From Kiritimatiellia bacterium (GTDB taxonomy: Bacteria; Verrucomicrobiota; Kiritimatiellia; SLAD01): DNA of 8,343 bases. A program made the translations under genes and the position numbers. The DNA lies in contig SKZA01000134.1 of NCBI GenBank assembly GCA_007127595.1, forward strand, positions 1-8,343. Direction: 5' to 3'. Positions 6,985-8,343 of the stretch are shown here, in pieces. Numbering within the stretch: position 1 is the first letter of the stretch; each line of letters opens with the position of its first letter. Below the pieces are notes generated by a model. That model was not told the DNA's origin. It worked only from the letters and a program-made list of their open reading frames with translations, and ran no database searches.

Positions 6985-7124
6985 AAAACCCGGCTCGGCG
7001 GGCGTGCCACGCCGAAGCATCGCGAAGGCGGGAGCCTCGCCCTCGACTTGCCTCGCCATTCCTTTGAAATCTTTCTGGAGGGCGACCCTCCGCGGAGCCG
7101 TCTTCAGGTGTTGGGCTAGGTTTT
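6985..7124. repeat. Multi-hairpin structured intergenic element
   Basis: Non-coding DNA just after the TPR gene with several hairpins in series. They are GCTCGGCG/CGCCGAAGC (6993-7018, one bulge), GGCGGG/CTCGCC (7027-7041, loop AGC) and GGAGGG/CCCTCC (7077-7091, loop CGA). The last overlaps the palindrome CTCCGCGGAG (7088-7097). Outer arms AAAACC (6985-6990) with GGTTTT (7119-7124) and CGGCTC (6991-6996) with GAGCCG (7095-7100) could close the whole into one branched fold. The heptamer CCTCGCC occurs twice (7035-7041, 7051-7057). There is no T-tract, so it is not a simple terminator, although it may help end transcription between convergent genes. It resembles the repeat at the left edge. Confidence 0.65.
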
Positions 7125-7266
7125 AGTGTTGTGTCCCGGAAATAACCTCACGTTGGAGGGTCACGCTTCCGCGTGACCCGGACGCGCAGAAGCGCGTCCC
7201 TCCAAGGGGAATGTCCACTCGTAAGCGTTTATCAATATTACAAGGAACATCCGGGACATAACACTA
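7124..7266. mobile_element. MITE-like element with 17-bp terminal inverted repeats
   Basis: The ends TAGTGTTGTGTCCCGGA (7124-7140) and TCCGGGACATAACACTA (7250-7266) are reverse complements at 16 of 17 positions. Both ends finish in TA. If TA is the duplicated target, the mobile unit is 7126-7264, as in IS630/Tc1-mariner-type elements that insert at TA. It is 143 bp, encodes nothing and has a palindromic interior, all typical of a non-autonomous miniature transposable element. It lies in a safe site between convergent genes. No transposase is present in the window, so the family is inferred from the TA ends only. Confidence 0.7.
7153..7205. repeat. Three-way-junction palindrome inside the MITE-like element
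   Basis: An outer stem TTGGAG/CTCCAA (7153-7158 with 7200-7205) encloses two perfect 8-bp hairpins: GGTCACGC-TTCC-GCGTGACC (7159-7178) and GGACGCGC-AGAA-GCGCGTCC (7180-7199). Only C7179 is left unpaired at the junction. It sits 12 nt from the left terminal repeat but 44 nt from the right one. It may be a separate repeat carried by, or inserted into, the larger element. Confidence 0.75.
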
Positions 7267-7294
7267 GACTATGCCATCCTTTGCGCGCTTCTGT

Positions 7295-8077
7295 TCAAGA
7301 CGGTGGATTCGGGAACTGGTTGTTCATCGCATTCCGCACGAGGTCCTTCGTGTCGTCTGGAAAGTCTTTCTTCAACATCCATTCCAGATAGCCGCGATCA
7401 TTCAAGGCCAGCGCTTTCAGCTTCGTGCCCTGTTTCTGGCCGAAGTTGAGGACCAGTTCGCCGTCCTGCCATTTGATCTTGCCTTCGCCGTCCGCCCAGC
7501 TTGGATCGCGCGGGTTACAGAGCGCGTCCAGTTCATCCATGTCGCGCGGGAGGTCTTCATATCGCTCGAACTGGGCATCCAACACGCGGACCGTAGCCAT
7601 GACATCGTCCATGGCGCCATGCGCGCCCGTATGCTCCTCCGCGCAGTAGAACTGCAAAGCCGCGGAAAGGTCGCGCGGTTCCTTGATATGAAAAATGCGT
7701 TGCGCGTCGAGGATGCGTCGCCCTTCCATGGAGAACGGAACACCGACACGCCCGAACTCCGCGAGCAGAAGCGGCGCATCGTAGCGTAACACATTGAAAC
7801 CTGAGAAGTCGCACGGCTCGAGCACGGCCGCCACTTCCGGCGCGACTTCACGAAACGTCGGCGCGTCCTTCACGTCGTCATCGGTAATGCCGTGGACCGC
7901 GGTCGAGTCCGGCGGGATCGGGCACTCCGGGTTGACTCGAAACGTATGCGCGTCCTGCGCGCCGTCCGGATGAATGCGTACGATGGCCAAGTCGATAATT
8001 CGATCCGTCTTTCTGTTCAGGCCCGTCGATTCAATATCAAAAACAGCAAGCGGTCGTTGTAGGATGTCACTAATCAT
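7295..8077 (-). CDS. DEDDh 3'-5' exonuclease, ExoX-like
   Basis: A DnaQ-fold nuclease that should remove nucleotides from 3' ends with two metal ions. Motif I is FDIESTG (D14, E16), motif II is FNVLRYDAPLL (D100) and motif III is HGAMDD (H153, D158, the HxAxxD of the DEDDh class), so the catalytic set is complete. VHGITDDDV at 61-69 is also typical. The C-terminal part (about 208-250, NFGQKQGTKLKAL, then GYLEWMLKKDFPDDTKDLV) matches the ExoX-like C-terminal module. The 260 residues form a stand-alone exonuclease, not a polymerase subunit with extra domains. Repair or general DNA turnover is likely; DNA versus RNA as substrate cannot be told. The stop lies 28 bp from the MITE-like element. The start is fixed by the short distance to motif I, but no Shine-Dalgarno sequence is seen. 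Confidence 0.92.
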   Translation of the reverse strand: MISDILQRPLAVFDIESTGLNRKTDRIIDLAIVRIHPDGAQDAHTFRVNPECPIPPDSTAVHGITDDDVKDAPTFREVAPEVAAVLEPCDFSGFNVLRYDAPLLLAEFGRVGVPFSMEGRRILDAQRIFHIKEPRDLSAALQFYCAEEHTGAHGAMDDVMATVRVLDAQFERYEDLPRDMDELDALCNPRDPSWADGEGKIKWQDGELVLNFGQKQGTKLKALALNDRGYLEWMLKKDFPDDTKDLVRNAMNNQFPNPPS

Positions 8078-8092
8078 GGGATAAACATACGC
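8078..8092. promoter_or_regulatory. 15-bp divergent start region
   Basis: Only 15 bp separate the ATG of the minus-strand exonuclease from the ATG of the + strand aminotransferase-like gene. Neither gene has a good Shine-Dalgarno sequence. On the minus strand, TATGTT (8084-8089) fits a TANNNT -10 and ends 6 nt before the exonuclease ATG, as expected for a leaderless transcript. Promoters must therefore overlap the opposite gene's coding sequence. Confidence 0.3.
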
Positions 8093-8343
8093 ATGAACGA
8101 GTCAATCAATCAATGGCTGAATGATGAACCAACGCGAAAGCGGCAGTTTCCCATATGCGCGGAATGCGTTTTCCTCGCGCACGCCGGCGTGGCGGCCTTG
8201 CCGCAGGTCGCGCGGGAGGCGTTGAACGAATATGCCGAATACGCCTCTCGAAAAGGGCAGGAAGACGACGTGATATGGAGTCGCATCGCCGATGCGCGCG
8301 TCCGCGCGTCCGTGCTTATCGGTGCAAAACCGTCGGAGATCGC
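8093..8343 (+). CDS. Class V aminotransferase / cysteine desulfurase-like protein (5' part)
   Basis: The first 83 codons of a gene cut by the window edge. The N-terminal pattern FLAHAGVAALPQVAREAL (27-44) matches the FLNHAGVAPLP start of PLP-dependent class V aminotransferases (NifS/CsdA-like fold). RVRASVLIGAKPSEI (69-83) matches the conserved segment before the phosphate-binding loop. The usual asparagine of the NHAG motif is alanine here (A29). The catalytic lysine and the rest of the active site lie beyond the window, so the exact reaction (desulfurase, kynureninase-like or other lyase) cannot be assigned. No alternative in-frame ATG exists before the conserved part, so 8093 is the likely start. 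Confidence 0.75.
   Translation, partial: MNESINQWLNDEPTRKRQFPICAECVFLAHAGVAALPQVAREALNEYAEYASRKGQEDDVIWSRIADARVRASVLIGAKPSEI

Noticed and set aside
7077..7097. Intrinsic terminator for the operon
   Set aside because: The GGAGGG/CCCTCC hairpin is strong but is followed by GCGGAGCCG, not a T-run. It may still slow polymerase, but it is not a standard terminator.
6985..7205. CRISPR array or tandem repeat
   Set aside because: The repeated pieces are inverted and of different lengths, with no regular repeat-spacer spacing; the short direct repeat CCTCGCC occurs only twice.
6971..7294. tRNA or other known small RNA gene
   Set aside because: No cloverleaf, anticodon arm or TTCGA-type T-loop could be found; the pairing pattern is that of dispersed repeats.
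7173..7391. 72-codon open frame running from the MITE-like element into the exonuclease region
   Set aside because: It begins inside a hairpin of the repeat and continues antisense to the exonuclease; there is no ribosome binding site or protein-like composition.
7271..7789. 172-codon open frame on the + strand opposite the exonuclease
   Set aside because: It is antisense to the exonuclease, whose catalytic motifs are complete. The frame shows no family features or ribosome binding site.

Overview
The window is GC-rich bacterial chromosome with densely packed housekeeping genes. The gene set is tilS, ftsH, folP, a CdaA-type diadenylate cyclase, a YbbR/CdaR-type protein and a secreted TPR protein, all on the + strand. 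Next come a 324-bp repeat-filled convergent intergenic region, a minus-strand DEDDh exonuclease and the start of a class V aminotransferase-like gene on the + strand. The genes have bacterial Shine-Dalgarno signals and a bacterial FtsH. The order of the genes, and the hairpin-rich GC repeats between them, suggest a PVC-superphylum bacterium (Kiritimatiellota/Verrucomicrobiota-like). That placement is inference only; no rRNA or marker alignment is available here.

Region by region. 1-74: a near-perfect inverted repeat just upstream of tilS, which also happens to be an open frame. 77-1540: tilS (tRNA-Ile lysidine synthetase). 1541-1617: short AT-rich gap with an exact TATAAT and the ftsH ribosome binding site. 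1618-3645: ftsH (membrane AAA+ zinc protease). 3654-4544: folP (dihydropteroate synthase), overlapping by 35 bp 4510-5382, the membrane diadenylate cyclase cdaA. cdaA in turn overlaps 5366-6355, the YbbR-domain regulator. 6374-6970: small exported TPR protein that closes the run. 6971-7294: no gene, but two adjoining structured elements. One is a multi-hairpin repeat (6985-7124). The other is a 143-bp MITE-like element (7124-7266) with 17-bp terminal inverted repeats and an internal sequence that folds as a nearly perfect three-way junction. 7295-8077: ExoX-like exonuclease on the minus strand. 8093-end: truncated PLP enzyme gene, divergent from the exonuclease with only 15 bp between the two start codons.

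How the genes work together. From ftsH to the TPR gene the coding regions overlap or lie within about 20 bp, so they are probably one transcript. It covers membrane protein quality control, folate synthesis and the c-di-AMP synthase with its membrane partner. c-di-AMP usually tunes osmolyte/potassium and envelope homeostasis, and cdaA-cdaR is a known pair; glmM, often the third member, is not here. No undescribed protein system is visible. The most unusual material is the non-coding repeat cluster at 6985-7266 and the related inverted repeat at the left edge.
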